From the NCBI GenBank assembly GCA_045046905.1, contig JASFYU010000177.1:1-6088 (forward strand): a DNA stretch of 6,088 nt. Direction: 5' to 3'. Within the stretch, counting starts at the first letter, position 1. The number at the start of each line of letters is the position of its first letter. The translations under genes and the position numbers were made by a program. Shown one piece after another: positions 6,057-6,088 of this stretch. The DNA comes from JASFYU01 sp045046905. GTDB taxonomy: Bacteria > Bacteroidota > Bacteroidia > Flavobacteriales > Flavobacteriaceae. Below the pieces are notes generated by a model that was not told where the DNA came from, did no database searches, and worked only from the letters and a program-made list of their open reading frames with translations.

Positions 6057-6088
6057 TTTAAGCGATTAATTTTATTTTCATTCATCTA

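Noticed and set aside
5982..6088. A frame from ATG 5982 that stays open to the window edge (begins MKINFMSAFDTAF, with CPPC further on)
   Set aside because: It has no ribosome-binding site, no family resemblance, and runs straight through the promoter-like element and palindrome. A 35-codon open stretch here is compatible with chance.

Overview
The window looks like chromosomal DNA from a member of the Bacteroidota, most likely Flavobacteriaceae. The evidence is AT-rich coding sequence, few Shine-Dalgarno sites, promoter-like TTG...TAnnTTTG pairs of the Bacteroidota sigma-A type, and the block menD - DUF2853 - CvfB-like S1 protein, which I remember as a flavobacterial arrangement. Genus and species cannot be fixed from this alone. 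I see no mobile element, tRNA, rRNA or CRISPR array.

Layout. On the minus strand at the left, a small serine alpha/beta-hydrolase (573-1217) is followed after 10 bp by a RimJ/RimL-type GNAT acetyltransferase (5-562). A 67-bp divergent intergenic region (1218-1284) separates this pair from the plus-strand genes. The plus strand then reads menI (DHNA-CoA thioesterase, 1285-1707), menF (isochorismate synthase, 1709-2824), menD (SEPHCHC synthase, 2932-4686, GTG start), a DUF2853 protein (4721-5062), a rho-independent terminator (5086-5122), and a CvfB/YitL-like S1-domain RNA-binding protein (5141-5971). The last 117 bp hold a promoter-like element overlapped by a 26-bp imperfect palindrome. This probably serves a gene just beyond the window, and menB is the expected neighbour.

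How the genes work together. MenF converts chorismate to isochorismate. MenD couples isochorismate with 2-oxoglutarate to give SEPHCHC. MenI acts later in the same pathway, hydrolysing DHNA-CoA to DHNA. The window therefore holds two early steps and one late step of menaquinone (vitamin K2) synthesis. MenH, MenC, MenE, MenB and MenA are not identified here. The divergent alpha/beta-hydrolase raises the question of whether it fills the MenH step, but its motifs fit a generic carboxylesterase better. DUF2853 has no known function.

Most of the window is ordinary core metabolism. The points worth a second look are regulatory or concern unassigned genes: a possible minicistron whose stop codon overlaps the menD GTG start, a separate promoter for menD, a palindrome over the terminal promoter, and the unexplained DUF2853 gene in the menaquinone block.
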